Below, in pieces: positions 11,301-22,976 of a DNA stretch of 64,000 bases (positions are counted from its first letter, which is position 1; the number at the start of each line of letters is the position of its first letter). Where the stretch lies: assembly GCA_009193035.1 (NCBI GenBank), contig SWDT01000001.1:2480001-2544000 (forward strand), given 5' to 3'. The position numbers were made by a program, and so were the translations under genes. The notes under the pieces are model-generated. The model worked only from the letters and a program-made list of their open reading frames with translations, was not told the origin of the DNA and did not search any database. The stretch comes from Halicephalobus mephisto (lineage: Eukaryota; Nematoda; Chromadorea; Rhabditida; Panagrolaimidae).

Positions 11301-13571
11301 CTGAGCCTGAGCAATCAGCAAACTGGATTGAGCGTGCATCAACTCGAATTCATTCTGAGTGATGACAGCGGTCTTCTCGAGGAGGGCTCCTCGGAGTTGA
11401 CCCAATTTCCTGACGAGTCCCATGGCGAAGGAATACATAGCATCATAAGAGGGCATCATGTCGAGTTTCTGCTTGATTACCCCGTCTTGACAGTCGCTTT
11501 CAGAAGCCTTCATTTGTAAAAGACAAAAGTTTTCCCTCTGCAACTGTTCTATGTGGTCTACTTGGGCTTGGTAGGCGTTCTGTTCTCTCATTGCTGTTTC
11601 CAAGGTGAGTCGCTGATTGTCCATGGCATCGGATCTAACTGTTTGTAGTTTTTTATCAAATTCCCGGAGTTTCTCTTCGAGAGTCTCCATGACGGCTTGG
11701 GAGGACATCGCGAGACGGTCTTTAAGACAGAGTTTATCGAGGGCATCATTAAGCTGCCATTTCTGACGATAAGAACCCAGCTGAAGACACAAATGGGAGA
11801 GTTTCGTATTACTGTAACTCACCTGTTCCTCAATCTTGGAGGTATGTTCTTGTAATCTGGATAACATTACAGATTTCTCCCTTAGCTGATCTATCAACCG
11901 GTTGTTTCTTGTTTTTAACAAATGCATTTCATTGCGTAGAAGAGAGTTTTCTTCCTTCAGACATTGGAAGTCTTCCTCCATCGTGTAATTTGAGCGGAGA
12001 TCTTCTGAGGCTGAAAAGAAACTGATTGGAAATTAATAATTAAGGAAAGCTGACCTGAAGTCCCCCTACTTGAAACACTTCTACAACTCTTGGTCTTGTT
12101 CTTCAGTTTCCCTTTAGTTAGCATTTCTTCTGGTTCCAAATAAATAGCACTTTTGGGTCTTCTTCTTTTTTGATGCCCGTCAAAATCCTCAATATCATCA
12201 AAAAACCTGGATCGTCGTTTCACCTGAAATACTCATTAAACAAAAGTCCTTTGTTTTGCCAACCTGTCGCTCAGCTGCCACATTTTTCAATGATTTCGAC
12301 ACATGCTTGGTGACCGCCGGTCCTTGGACAAGCAGGCCCGGAGGACCATTGTCGCTATCCAAGTGAGTCAAATCGACAGTGGTAGCAGCGGACCCTTTGA
12401 TATTCGGCGATGAGCCCCCAAGGTGGATGGATGAGGATGAGTCTTGCTCTGAATTGCACTAATTGATAAAAATTGCAAAAAAAAGACTACTTTGATTCAG
12501 TTGTTGTTCACTTTGATGGGTCAGTGATGATGGGAATGAATCATTCTCATTCATTTTTCGTTTTCGTTTTTTTGAAGAGTATTGACGGTGAGCATCCACA
12601 GAAGAATTCTTTTCTCGTCTTCGTTTGAAGCCAAAAAAGTCCAGAAAACTCGTTCGACTGGCGCCTGAGGTCAAGAAGATTAAAAAATGAAAAGTGAATT
12701 ACAACAAACTCATAACGTCTGGGATGCCAGTACAGGAACTCGCACTGGTACTCGAAGCAGTCCCGTCGGAGAGTCCGAAGTGCTTCGATGGTCTTCTTTC
12801 CCTGATATTCTGACAAGGAGAAAGACAATTGGCATCGGAGTTGTTCGCGTCGGTGAATTCAGTTTGATCGACTTCAGAGTCCGAGAGTTCAGGTAGAACC
12901 AACGGAGGAGGTTTTCTGACTTTGTGGTAATAGTTATGTGAATGTCTATGGTTATAAGACGAAGAAAAGGTGTCAGAAGAAAAGTCTGTGGAATAACAAC
13001 TCGTTGTTTGAATGTCCTTGTGGGGAGGACTGCTCATTCTCTCTCTGGCTCCAGTCCTGATCTCGTGATCTCTCCCTTTCGATCGGATGGAAGTGACACT
13101 GCTGAGGGTGGAATTGTTCCTGGACTTGAATCGAGGAAGGAGTCTATCTCGAGAATCTAGAAGAACAGCGCTCATCTTGTTGACTACACTTGAACCTCTG
13201 GTGGAAGGCCGTGCTGGAGGGGACAAGGAAGCAGATTCAATCAACCTCCTCTTGAGTTTTTTGTTCTGAAGATGGGCTAATCGGTTAATTTTCCGTAATT
13301 CTGTTATCTCTGAGACCAAACTACATAAAGTGCCTGAAACGAGGATGTTAAAAAGGTTGATAGAGTATTCTTTGCCTAAGACAGGACTTTCTTCATGAAA
13401 GTCATCAGAAGTATCCGTGTTCTGCTGCATTGATTCAATTTCCCGAAGAAAATTGTCCTCTTCAGACTCATACCTAAAAGTCAATCTCCGGGAGTCAAGT
13501 ACAGATAACTGGATTTACCTCATTAATATTTGCTGGAGCAACAGAGGATCCTCGTTGTTATTCGTCGCCAT
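8336..13571 (-). CDS. Large coiled-coil, Ser-rich protein, family not recognised
   Basis: Eleven exons join in frame: 13571-13519, 13473-12710, 12664-12491, 12448-12264, 12223-12055, 12010-11048, 10391-10287, 10233-10107, 9485-9387, 9342-8817 and 8770-8336, about 807 residues. The N-terminus holds a short helix, then a Ser/Arg-rich low-complexity region, basic clusters (KKRKRK near 12560, KRRRPK near 12160) that could be nuclear signals, and a coiled coil of roughly 300 residues (12010-11048). The C-terminal third has a conserved-looking block (9485-9290) and ends in WLSKLRLNY. Two long introns (10392-11047 and 9486-10106) break the usual small-intron pattern. A further 54-nt intron may be hidden inside exon 2 near 13320-13380, where the translation turns hydrophobic. 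Architecture suggests a cytoskeletal or centrosomal scaffold, but that is inference. Confidence 0.75.
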
Positions 13572-14058
13572 CGTTCGCTTCAATAACAAAATTACAAATC
13601 CAAGCAAGTAAAATGAAATTTAAAACCAGTATGTCAAAAACCAAGAAAGAGCAATTCAATAACTCTATCTGAGTTTTTATCGGCCGTTATTGACAACTGG
13701 CATTCGAATTACTCGGCAAGGACTAATCGAAATGGCAAAAATAGTTCGGACGTTGTTGACCCCAGGTCATTATTTGTTGGGTTTGACCAGACAGCTGGCC
13801 AGGAACAGAATATCAAGTCTTTTCTCAGGACTGGTAATCCAGTAAAAACTATGATAAATTTATTAATAAAATTCCAAATTAAGCGAAGGCACAATTAGTT
13901 GACATTTGGAATAAAACGAATAAAATTATCCATATGGATAAATAATCTTAGGATCTAAACTCATTAGAATCACCATTACAGCGAAAGGCTCTCGCTCTAC
14001 CCGTGTTTGACATCGTCAGATAGTTGCTGAGCATTTCGTAATCTGTTGTTAAGTTTCG
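13572..14058. other. Spacer between Bicaudal-D and coiled-coil gene
   Basis: About 490 bp with no coding signal. Both flanking genes run leftward, so it combines the 3' UTR of Bicaudal-D with the promoter or outron of the coiled-coil gene. Confidence 0.4.
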
Positions 14059-16359
14059 TTATTTCCGCGATCCAGAGCCTTGCTGGGGGTTGTTGTTCTG
14101 GTTGGGATATCTCACAGCCCGGACTTGTTCATTCCTGTTCTGTGGGGGCTGATTCTGGCGAATTGAGCGTTTATTATAAGTTTGTTTCTCTTTATCCATT
14201 TCGAGGTCTTCTAGTCGTTGAGTAAGTGAAAGCTTCTGCTGAATTGCCATACGTAAAAGTGAGTTGAGGGTCTTCTTCTCTTCGTCAGCTGTCTTCAGAG
14301 CTTCCATCAAGCTTTCAACCTAGAAAGGGATATTAACAAGTTTTTGGTACTCGAAATTACCTGTCCCTGCAGTTCCTCACATCTAGCAGTGTACATCGCC
14401 CTGTGGCTGGCAAAGGTGGCTGCGTCTTCCTTGAACTGCTTCAACTCCTTTCTAAGGGTGTCCAAAATCTCATCTTTCAACTTCTTCTCTGATTCGTATT
14501 TCTCTCTGACGGAAGCCAGGGCGGATTCTGTGGAAGTCTTGTTTGTGGAGAGGACTTGTCTCAGAGCTCTAACTTGATCTCGCTTGACATTCAGCAACTG
14601 CTTCAATTTCTGATTCTGCTGCAATAACTCTGCAGTGTCTACATCCACATTTTCCATCTTTTGTTGGATAGTGACGTCCACAGCGTTTCTGACGATGTTA
14701 ACGAGTTCGTTCAGACTACTGAGAAGTTTCTCGTTTTCTTCACTCTCGACTAGTTTTTCGCGTAAATCATTTTCTGTGAAGAGGTTTTCAATGCTTTCAA
14801 CACTGGTCAGTTTCGGTTTTAACTCCTTTAAGAAATTCTCAGAAAGGATGGTATGATTCACTGGATCGATGGCCAGAAGTCTGGGGGATTTAGTATCTCT
14901 CTCGTCGTCTTCTTTGGGCTCATCGACTCCCGGAGAGACTCGTTCTCCATTCTCTTCGGCTATTTTCCTAAGATTTTGCATGATTTGAGCGACTTGATCT
15001 GCTTGTGGGTTTCTTTCTTCCCTTCCGATAATCTCGGAATAGGATTGACTCAACAAAGCTCCCAGTAAGAGCATCTGGTCCTTCATTGCAGCGAGTTTGG
15101 CATTCTTGCCGCCGGCAAGAAGGATGATCTGCCGAAGATCCTGTTTCTGATTCTCAAGAAGTTTCTCCGTGGCCTTGTCCATTTTCCCCGCAGTTGATTG
15201 TTCCTTCAATCGATCTAGGGCTAAATCGATAAACTCCTTCAACTGGGTCTTGTCCATGTTTTCATTGGCATTGTTGATTCCTAGTTCCTTCAGAATTGGG
15301 ATCATCATCTGGACAAAAGACTGTCTTATTTCCTCGTTCTTCTTCAACAAGTGATCTTTTTCTTTTTCTAGATCACTCACTTTCTCGTTTAACCCCCCAT
15401 GGATTTCAGAGAACAAGTCAGATCCCCCGGCTGAAGGACCACTGAAATGGAACTCGCCATCACTGATGAAGGAACTCTCCATCTGCTTCAAGTTCTCGTT
15501 GGCTTCAGCATCACTCATGTTGTATCCGTTCAGGAAGGAGTTCAATCCAGAGAGCTGTTCAGCATTCCTCAGATGTTCCAACTCCTTCTTCAAGGCAAGT
15601 CTCTGTTCTCGTTCTTCTTGAGCTTTGGCCAAGGCTTCCTGAACTTGTTGCTCACTGAATTGTCTCAGTTTCTCTTCGTCTCGACGGAGATTAGCCAGTT
15701 CTTGATTGTCTTCATAAAGTCTCTTGACTTCCATTTTGAGGGCTTCAAATTCAATTTGAGCTTGTTTCAAAGCCGAGACCTGCTTTTCCAAGGCAACATT
15801 TTGCTCTTCTAATTCCGTGTTGTCATTCTGAAGACTCTGATCTCTCTGCTTCAGGTCCTTAATCTCCTCCCGCAGTTTCCTCCGCTGACCTTCAAGTTCC
15901 TCTATAGTCTGATTACTTTTCTGGAGCTCAGTTTGCAGTCTCTCGATGTCGTTTTTGCATCTCTCCAACTGGGGCTGAACTACTTTCAGCTCTGCCTCCA
16001 GTGAAGCAATCTTATTCAAATACTCCTGTTCTCGTTCTGCAGTCTCATTCAGAAGTCTCTCTTCGTGGTCGATTTCCTGATTCGCTGCATCTTTGTGCTG
16101 TGCTTTGAATAACTCAAACGCCTGGAAGAATTGATTACTCATATAAAAATTGAATAAAACTAACCTTCTTTGTTGTTTCTGCTTCACTACGGGCAATGTC
16201 GTACTGTTCCTGGAGTTCAGCAAGACGAAGTTCGAGGTTCTCCTTTTCCTTCACGATGGCCAAACCTAGTTGGGCGGCTTGGATGTTGTTTTCTTCAGCT
16301 TTCTCGAGCTCTTCCACGAGTCTTTTGATTTCTTTCTGGAGTTCTTCTACACTCACCAT
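14059..16359 (-). CDS. bicd-1: Bicaudal-D dynein adaptor
   Basis: Exons 16359-16165, 16121-14361 and 14319-14059 give 738 residues. The protein is almost all coiled coil. The N-terminal segment has the CC1-box form AAxxG (here [13 protein letters not shown], about residue 28), which in BicD proteins contacts dynein light intermediate chain. The C-terminus contains [18 protein letters not shown] and [20 protein letters not shown], the hallmark cargo-binding coiled coil of BicD (Rab6, Egalitarian and nucleoporin binding in other animals). The tail after it is Asn/Gln/Arg-rich. BicD links dynein-dynactin to cargo for minus-end transport. Introns are 41-43 nt. Start chosen at the first Met, which begins directly with the heptad region. 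Confidence 0.95.
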
Positions 16360-17473
16360 ATTTGCAAGAAAAGTAATTATCTCAGTAAATATTAATTAGC
16401 CTGCACGTCATGAGCACTTGAATTCACCCAGATTATCTGCTGCTCATAGCGCAGATCTGAAATTTTCCATATATGATACTGTATTTTAGGGGATGGAAAT
16501 CCATAATTTATGTGAAAGTTCATAAAACTTGATCGATTTCGTGATTTTAAATTCAGAGACCTTGGTCATTTGACAGTCAATCCACAAAAATCGGAAACAA
16601 AACGGGTCATGTCCACTTTATATTTCGCAAATCCAGATTGCAGACAAAGCTAACCAGAAAACGAAAACAGGAAAGTATTTAAATTGACGCATACGACTTT
16701 CACAATCCAAACAAATCAATTCCGAAGAACAAGCGTAGTACCGAGTACAAACATTAAGATAGCGTTGAACAAGAAATAAAAACGGATCTGATGAGATATC
16801 TCTTTGCAAAAAATTAAAGTTGATTTAACTGTAAGAAACGAGGAATAGAGATCACACGCTCGATTTGAAACGACAAAAATAGGGACATTTGTGACACTGA
16901 TCCAACTTTCTGAACAAAATTTTCCGAAATAAATTCAGTGAACCAAGAAGTTTGGACATAATCATAGAGTAGAATCTAAAAATCGATTAACAACTAAAAC
17001 ACCAGGGGATTTCCATTTTAAAAGCCTTTGGAACGAATAGTGTTGTTTTTACGTGATTTCGAAATCGAAAATGAACGAAAAAACTATTCTTCGTACAAGC
17101 AAGGATGTGCGCAACTGACTTTAATGAACAACCTGTTCCTGATGTAACACTAAAGACGGGTCCCCTAACGGATCCATAATACCTATTAACTGTAGCGGAC
17201 TAATGAAAAAACGTTGGGTTGACCGCAACTCATCGTTCTCCTTTCCCGGGTGAAGAGATTTCTCTCGATCAGAAGCCAGCCGCTGCGAGCGATCCGACAG
17301 ACTGCAGCTGACACCATCTTCGATGAGAATAGGCGGTGACCGTTCTACGGACAAACTAGTTCAATATGGATGTTCGTGTTCGCAAACCTTGAGTCAGCCG
17401 CACGCTGTAGATCTGGACACACATTTCAGCTTGCAGAACTAGGACTCTCAAGTGACCGTTAAATGGAACACAT
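16360..17473. other. Upstream region of Bicaudal-D
   Basis: Mostly AT-rich sequence with no supported gene. A GC-richer patch at 17121-17400 has a 77-codon open frame on the minus strand without recognisable motifs; I do not call it a gene. Confidence 0.35.
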
Positions 17474-18688
17474 TTATTGTAATCCAACAGTAGATAATAC
17501 TTTTACGGTGTTCGTGATGCGCTCAAAAAGGAGAAATTTACGATCGTTGATAACGAGGGCAGACCAAATTGCAGACCCAGGAGTCTTGCTGATAAACTTT
17601 TTCTCGAGTTCTCCGGTTGACAGATTGAAATTGTGGATTTCCTGCTGACCTCGTTGAACAGCGAAAAGGGAATTCTTATGAAGGGAGATGGCGAGGGAGT
17701 AACTGCCTCCTGGGGCTTTCAATTTCCTCTTCATTTGGCCAGAATGATCGAGTTCAAGAATCCCTGTCTGACAGGAAACGAAGATGGAATCCCTGGTGAG
17801 GATGATGAAATTGCAAGTCTCATGGAGATGGTTGGTGAAATGGATCAACTGTGTTTCTTCTAGATGGTCGTTGTAAACATGAATTTCTTCGTTAGTTCTA
17901 CTTAGGATATAAATCTACAAAACTACGGTAAAATTAATAACTTGGTTGTTCTTTACCTGATTTTCAAAAGCCTGGAGATCCTTCAGAATGTAATCCAACT
18001 TTCTTTCTGCTTTCACCACAGAGCGGTCATCAATTAGAATTATCTTGTTGTTTTTGCCTTCTGCAGCAACGAAATAACTCTGGTTGAAAAACCCAAAGTT
18101 ACGAAAAGCAAATGGGGTTTTGAAATCTTGTACAAGTTCGTAGGTTTTGGAGTTGTAGATTCTGATTTCCCCATTCGTCATTGGGAAATACAGTAAGTCG
18201 TTCCTGAGTAATAGAGTTATGATTTTACCGCTTTTACTCGGGACTTTGATTTCGGAGATAGGATCCATTGGAAAAGTGAGGATTTTCGATTTGGGAGTGG
18301 TCCTAGATTCAGATTTGTTTTCCACAATTCCATGGAAGATTGAGTTGTTCAATTTCAGAGTCACTGGAGAGATCCTCATGAATTTTACCGGGATTTTCGT
18401 AGTGGAAATAGCTAAAGTTGTCAAGTTCGTTGTTGGATTTGTATCTTCTATGATAGACCTTGAAGGAGCAGTACTGGGTACTGTAAATACCCTCATTGTG
18501 GTCTTTCTCTCTTCATCTTCAGAAGACAGTAGCATCATCTGGTGTTTCCGCTGGTCTATTCGGTTAGTTTTGACCGACTCATCGTAAGCATCTGGATCGT
18601 CGGTCATGACGATAAAAACGGCGGTCATTGCCAAAAATCCTAGGATCAAAAACCCCACAACGAGGACGAAAGCCGACATGTGGCTCAT
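17474..18688 (-). CDS. Type II single-pass membrane protein, possible beta-propeller ectodomain
   Basis: Exons 18688-17957 and 17914-17474 (42-nt intron) give 390 residues. A hydrophobic signal-anchor lies at about residues 6-28 (FVLVVGFLILGFLAMTAVFIV), with only five residues before it. A Thr/Ser-rich stalk follows to about residue 110. The rest is a string of beta-strand-like repeats with hydrophobic ends and turn residues (for example LLYFPMTNGEIRIYN, FFNQSYFVAAEG, IIILTRDSIFVSC), which reads like the blades of a small propeller. N-glycosylation sequons occur in the stalk and ectodomain. No family was recognised. It starts 560 bp from the divergent TTLL gene and may share its promoter. Confidence 0.7.
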
Positions 18689-19247
18689 TGTTGTAACAAG
18701 AAATTATCCTCAGAAAGGGATTCTTCACCGCTTTCTTTCGGAATATCCGTTATCAATTGGGGGATCTCAGCCATCATGAAGGAAAGTGGGGCGAGATGAG
18801 GTGCCTCTGTTCATGAACTTGCCCTAGTTCCGCTTATTCTGGTTGGTACTAGTTAAATTTTCCCGATAACATGTGGATTTTGAAATTTTTGCAAAAAATG
18901 AAGACACGACAAATGCTCTAGCTCCATTGATGATCGAGCAGCAGCTATTGCTAGTCTAGTCCACGACCATTACACAGCACCCGTTCAGGAAAAATGCAGT
19001 TAGACAACCCCCGTTGTGAACATCATCGGAAAACAAAATTTTGTCTTCTTTCAAAAAATTCTTTTGTAAGCGATTTTGAAATTTTAACGAGTAACTAAGT
19101 CGGGACTATTGATTTCGAAACTAAAAACTATTCGTGCCGCGTTTTGGCCTTGTGTTCCTTGCCATCACGGAACACTTTGTTTTCCCATCATTAGTTATGC
19201 TGCCATTATATGGTTGTCAATGATCGTTCTAGATAAATTAGCCCAAA
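18689..19247. promoter_or_regulatory. Divergent promoter region, membrane protein (-) / TTLL4 (+)
   Basis: A 559-bp interval between two divergent start codons. It must hold the promoters of both genes. No TATA box is obvious. Confidence 0.45.
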
Positions 19248-21250
19248 ATGGGCAAGTTGATCCCTAACGACTCTATTCCATCTTCCTCTTCCTCGATCTC
19301 GAGGGATGATGGTACTTCAGGTTCGATTAATATATCCGCTAGATAAAAATAAGTAATTTTAGTTCATAGCCTAACTAAAGATTTCTTCCGACTAGCTTCA
19401 TGTTGTGCTATTGAGCGATTTCCGTTCATCAAAAAATGGAAAACAAATCAGGAGGTGGAAGAAATAGAGTATCTGCTGTATGTAACTCTTGATTATGTTA
19501 TTAAATGGCAGACTTTTCAGACAATCTTCAGACAGAGAAGCAGCTTTTCTGAGGGCTAGTATATTTGAACACATGCCTCCAACCATCCGATTTCATGGCA
19601 AAACAACGCCAGTCAAACAACCAACAGCATCGATGAAGAACTACCTTCTCTGGGCCCAGAATGTCCTGTTACCCATCCCAATGCGGCACATTCTGAGACA
19701 GAATCACTTCATCATTCAACCTATGGATGAGGAAGGGAGTTGGTTGGGGTATTGGGGGAAACACTGGAAGACTGACGAGTACAAATCGATGAAGATGCAC
19801 CAAAAAGTCAATCATTATCCTGGATCTTTCCATATTGGACGAAAAGACAAGGTGTGGACTCACATTGTGGAATTCACCAGAAGATTCGGGAAAGAGTTTG
19901 ATGTAATGCCGAGAACATTCTTGATGCCAGATGAGTTGAGTGAACTGGCTGAATACCTGGAGGACGAGAACCACGCTGTGATAATCAAACCTGTAAGTTT
20001 GTTAATCTGCTGATTAAATAAATAATTAATTTTTAGCCAGCGAGTGCCCGCGGGACCGGAATCTCCATAGTTTCAAATGCAGAAAAGATTCCAGAACTCG
20101 ATTTCACTCAGAAAAAGTGCAAGTTCTGGGTCGCTCAAGAGTACATCCTGAATCCATATCTCATAGGCGGAAAGAAATTCGATCTCAGGGTATACGCTTA
20201 TGTCCCCACTCTAGACCCATTGACAATCTACATTTACGATAATGGACTAGTGAGATTCGCCAGTCTTCCCTACGACAATGAGGATATAGGGAATCAATAC
20301 ATCCATCTAACCAATTACAGCATCAACAAACACGCTGTGAAAGAAGGGATCAGTGGAATCGACGTAGACAAGTGGTCTCTCGATTCGTTTTTCACCTATT
20401 TGGACAAAAACGAAATTAATTCTAAAGTTATCCAAAAGGGGATCAATGACATGGTTGTCAAGACCATCATCTCCTGCGAGTCCTACATAAGAGATTACAT
20501 GAAGACGAATAACACGAACATGACCCATTGTTACGAGCTTTTTGGATTCGATATCTTAATGGACACGGACTTGAAATTACATTTGCTGGAAGTGAATATT
20601 TCCCCCAGTCTTCAAGCTCATACACCTGTCGACATTAAAGTGAAATGGCCTCTGGTGAGAGACGTCCTTAACATGTGCAGATATGCCTTTCCTGTCCCCG
20701 GTAAAGAGCTGGACAATTCCCTGGGGCACGCAACCAGACATTGTGACGGCAACTTTACTCTTGCTTGTAAGGAGAAAATTTGCAGGGTCTTGGAGTACTT
20801 TCAAGCAAAAATGGTGAGTTAATTGAAACTAATTTCGATTAATTAACTAATTAATGATTTCAGAAATCCCCAAAAGATATTATCAGTGAAACCAACCTTA
20901 CTGGGGCTGATCTTCGTTGTCTCTGTGAATTTGAAGATCGGTACAATTGCCGGGGAAATTTCGAGATTGTTTATCCCGCGAAAGAAAAGTCCCTCCAGTC
21001 GAAATACTTTGAATTCATCAGAAACCCTACTTACTTTGATATTCTCATGCACACCTACTGTATCCAGCGATTCTCGTCGACAGAATCCGAAAAAAGCGTC
21101 CTAGACATGCTTCATCATCTCTGCTATCTTGGAAACCACATAGTCACCGATGATCTCAGACTCCCTGACTCGTTTACATACCCTTACGTCGACATAGATT
21201 ACTTGTACTCCGATAATGCGGCTTCGGAGACTAGTACCTCTTCTAGCTGA
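19248..21250 (+). CDS. ttll-4: Tubulin tyrosine ligase-like polyglutamylase, TTLL4 type
   Basis: Exons 19248-19320, 19396-19477, 19521-19992, 20037-20813 and 20864-21250 give 596 residues. The TTL fold motifs appear in order: KVNHYPGSFHIGRKD, then MPRTFLMPDE, ATP-binding IIKPASARGTGI, the KFDLRVYAYV strand, MHLTNYS-type IHLTNYSINK, and the metal/ATP motif HLLEVNISPSL. KVNHYPGSF, GLVRFAS and ELFGFDI match the TTLL4/5 subgroup best. These enzymes add glutamate side chains to tubulin C-terminal tails in axons and cilia. The C-terminal 130 residues form a subgroup-specific helical extension. The first two exons are small; start at 19248 is the first ATG in the phase-compatible frame. All introns after the first are 43-50 nt. 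Confidence 0.93.
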
Positions 21251-21803
21251 AGCATATCGAAATCCTAGCTGTTACAGTGATAGATTTGATTGTTGAACCT
21301 TGGTTTTGACATGTATAATGACCTCAGAATTCCTGACGCACTTTTTGGTGGTGTCTGAGTACTTTTTTTGAATCTTTATGCTCGGTGAGGAGAGGAAAAC
21401 GCAAACTTTATTTGAAAAGTTTGTCGGGAAATAATAAGTTTAAGTTATTGTGTTAAATTCAAGTGAGACCATCGTTCACGCCGGACCAAGGTTCAACAAT
21501 CGGGTTTTTCCTTAATGGTCTCGGGTTACTATTTTGCAGTCTTTCTTCGTGTTTAGGAAAACTATAGTTTGCAAAAGGTTTAATTAGAAGTTTTTTATAA
21601 ATAACTTTACGAAAATCTGTCCGGAACTGAATACTTGATTTCCAGGCGGAGAGGAAATTTGTGAATCAAATTTTTTCCGCGACTTTGGACATTCCAGTGC
21701 CAAATGATGTTTTCCAGGCCTCTCCGAAAATTCTGTTGGGTCAATTAGCAAATTTTTTCTGGAATGAAGACGGTGATTGGCTAACGTTTTTCTAAAATTT
21801 ATT
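21251..21803. other. Spacer between TTLL4 and CUB/LDLa gene
   Basis: About 550 bp. No coding signal. Carries the TTLL4 3' UTR and the promoter of the next gene on the same strand. Confidence 0.4.
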
Positions 21804-22779
21804 ATGCTTACTCTCGCTGCTGTTTTGTTATTTTTCTCGATGGAGAAAGTAGTCGTGTCTATGGGGATTCAGAGGATATTAGTAAATGATTCTGTGAAAT
21901 TGAATAAGTTCACGAAAATAAAGCCTTATCGAATGTCTTTACCACAAGAGGTAGGCAGTAACAATAAACACTGATTGCGATAATTTTCAGATTGAATTTC
22001 GTATTGACGAAAACGAATTTAGCGGGTTTCTCGTGACGATAACGAACAAGATGGATATCCATCGAGAGAGCTGTCCACTGTTGGATTTGTTACTGGTATT
22101 AGAGGCCAACGATCAGAAGCTCGTCTTCGGGTGCTCTCATTACATAGTAAGACCCTTACTTCGAATAACTAGTAATTTGCTTTATGTCCTCCAGGTGCAG
22201 TATTTTCACTCTCCTCTTCATCTGAAGTTTGTTTCATCCGTTTATGAATCCCTCTCTGAACACGTCACTATAACCATAACAGCAATAAGGTTTTCTTGTC
22301 CTTCGTTCCACCCTACCTTTAGGCAGTGCCCTAATCAACGGGTCTTTTGTATTCCCAGACATTTGTTTTGTGATGGGGAGGACAATTGCGGATTAAATTC
22401 CGATGAAATTGTGAGGCTTTTTGTTTCTGTTGGTAAATCCATTCCTATTCAGGACTGCCACGACATCCCCGTCCACTACTCCATTTCTATCCTCGACGAT
22501 CGATCCCAGATGGAACAATACGTCATCACAGCCTTTGTTTTCTCTTTTCTCATGATGAGTATGATCATCTTAATTTTCGCCTATCGTTGGCAATTGGCGA
22601 GAAGACAGAAGTACCGTAGATGCGTCAGGAATGTCTTCGGAGAGAGCTTGAAAAAGACCGATTCAACTGAGCCGGAGGAGACGGTTGCTTTACTGACTCT
22701 CGGGTTGAGAACCTTCCTTCCTCATGTTGCTCCGATGTCAAAGTCGAAATATCGCATGTCTTATTCGACGATGAAATAG
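21804..22779 (+). CDS. CUB plus LDL-receptor class A single-pass membrane protein
   Basis: Exons 21804-21950, 21991-22146, 22195-22410 and 22453-22779, all phase 0, give 281 residues. A signal peptide (MLTLAAVLLFFS) is followed by a CUB-like beta-rich module to about residue 125, then an LDLa repeat with all six cysteines and the calcium-type acidic end (CDGEDNC...SDEDC); the last intron falls just before the sixth cysteine. A TM segment (about FVFSFLMMSMIILIFAY) and a basic stop-transfer (RWQLARRQKYRR) lead to a cytoplasmic tail of about 85 residues. CUB+LDLa+TM is the design of Neto-like receptor auxiliary subunits and related nematode proteins; orthology is not established. Two of its introns (48 and 42 nt) are stop-free multiples of three. 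Confidence 0.75.
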
Positions 22780-22976
22780 TCTGGACCAATCGATCTAATG
22801 AGAGCTGGCTTTCTCAAATCTGGTTCTAATGTCATGTCGGAAGCTAATTCGAAACTGTGTCCACAGCTGTTTGCCTGGAGAAAAACAGTTCCAAGAATTC
22901 CAATCAGGTTTTAAAATGTCATTTGTGTTGAATCCGAAATGGAGGTTTTTATTTTGATCCATTTTAGATCCTAACA

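Noticed and set aside
17121..17354. 77-codon minus-strand open frame in a GC-richer patch.
   Set aside because: No motif, no splice partners and no homology recognised; codon pattern is not convincing.
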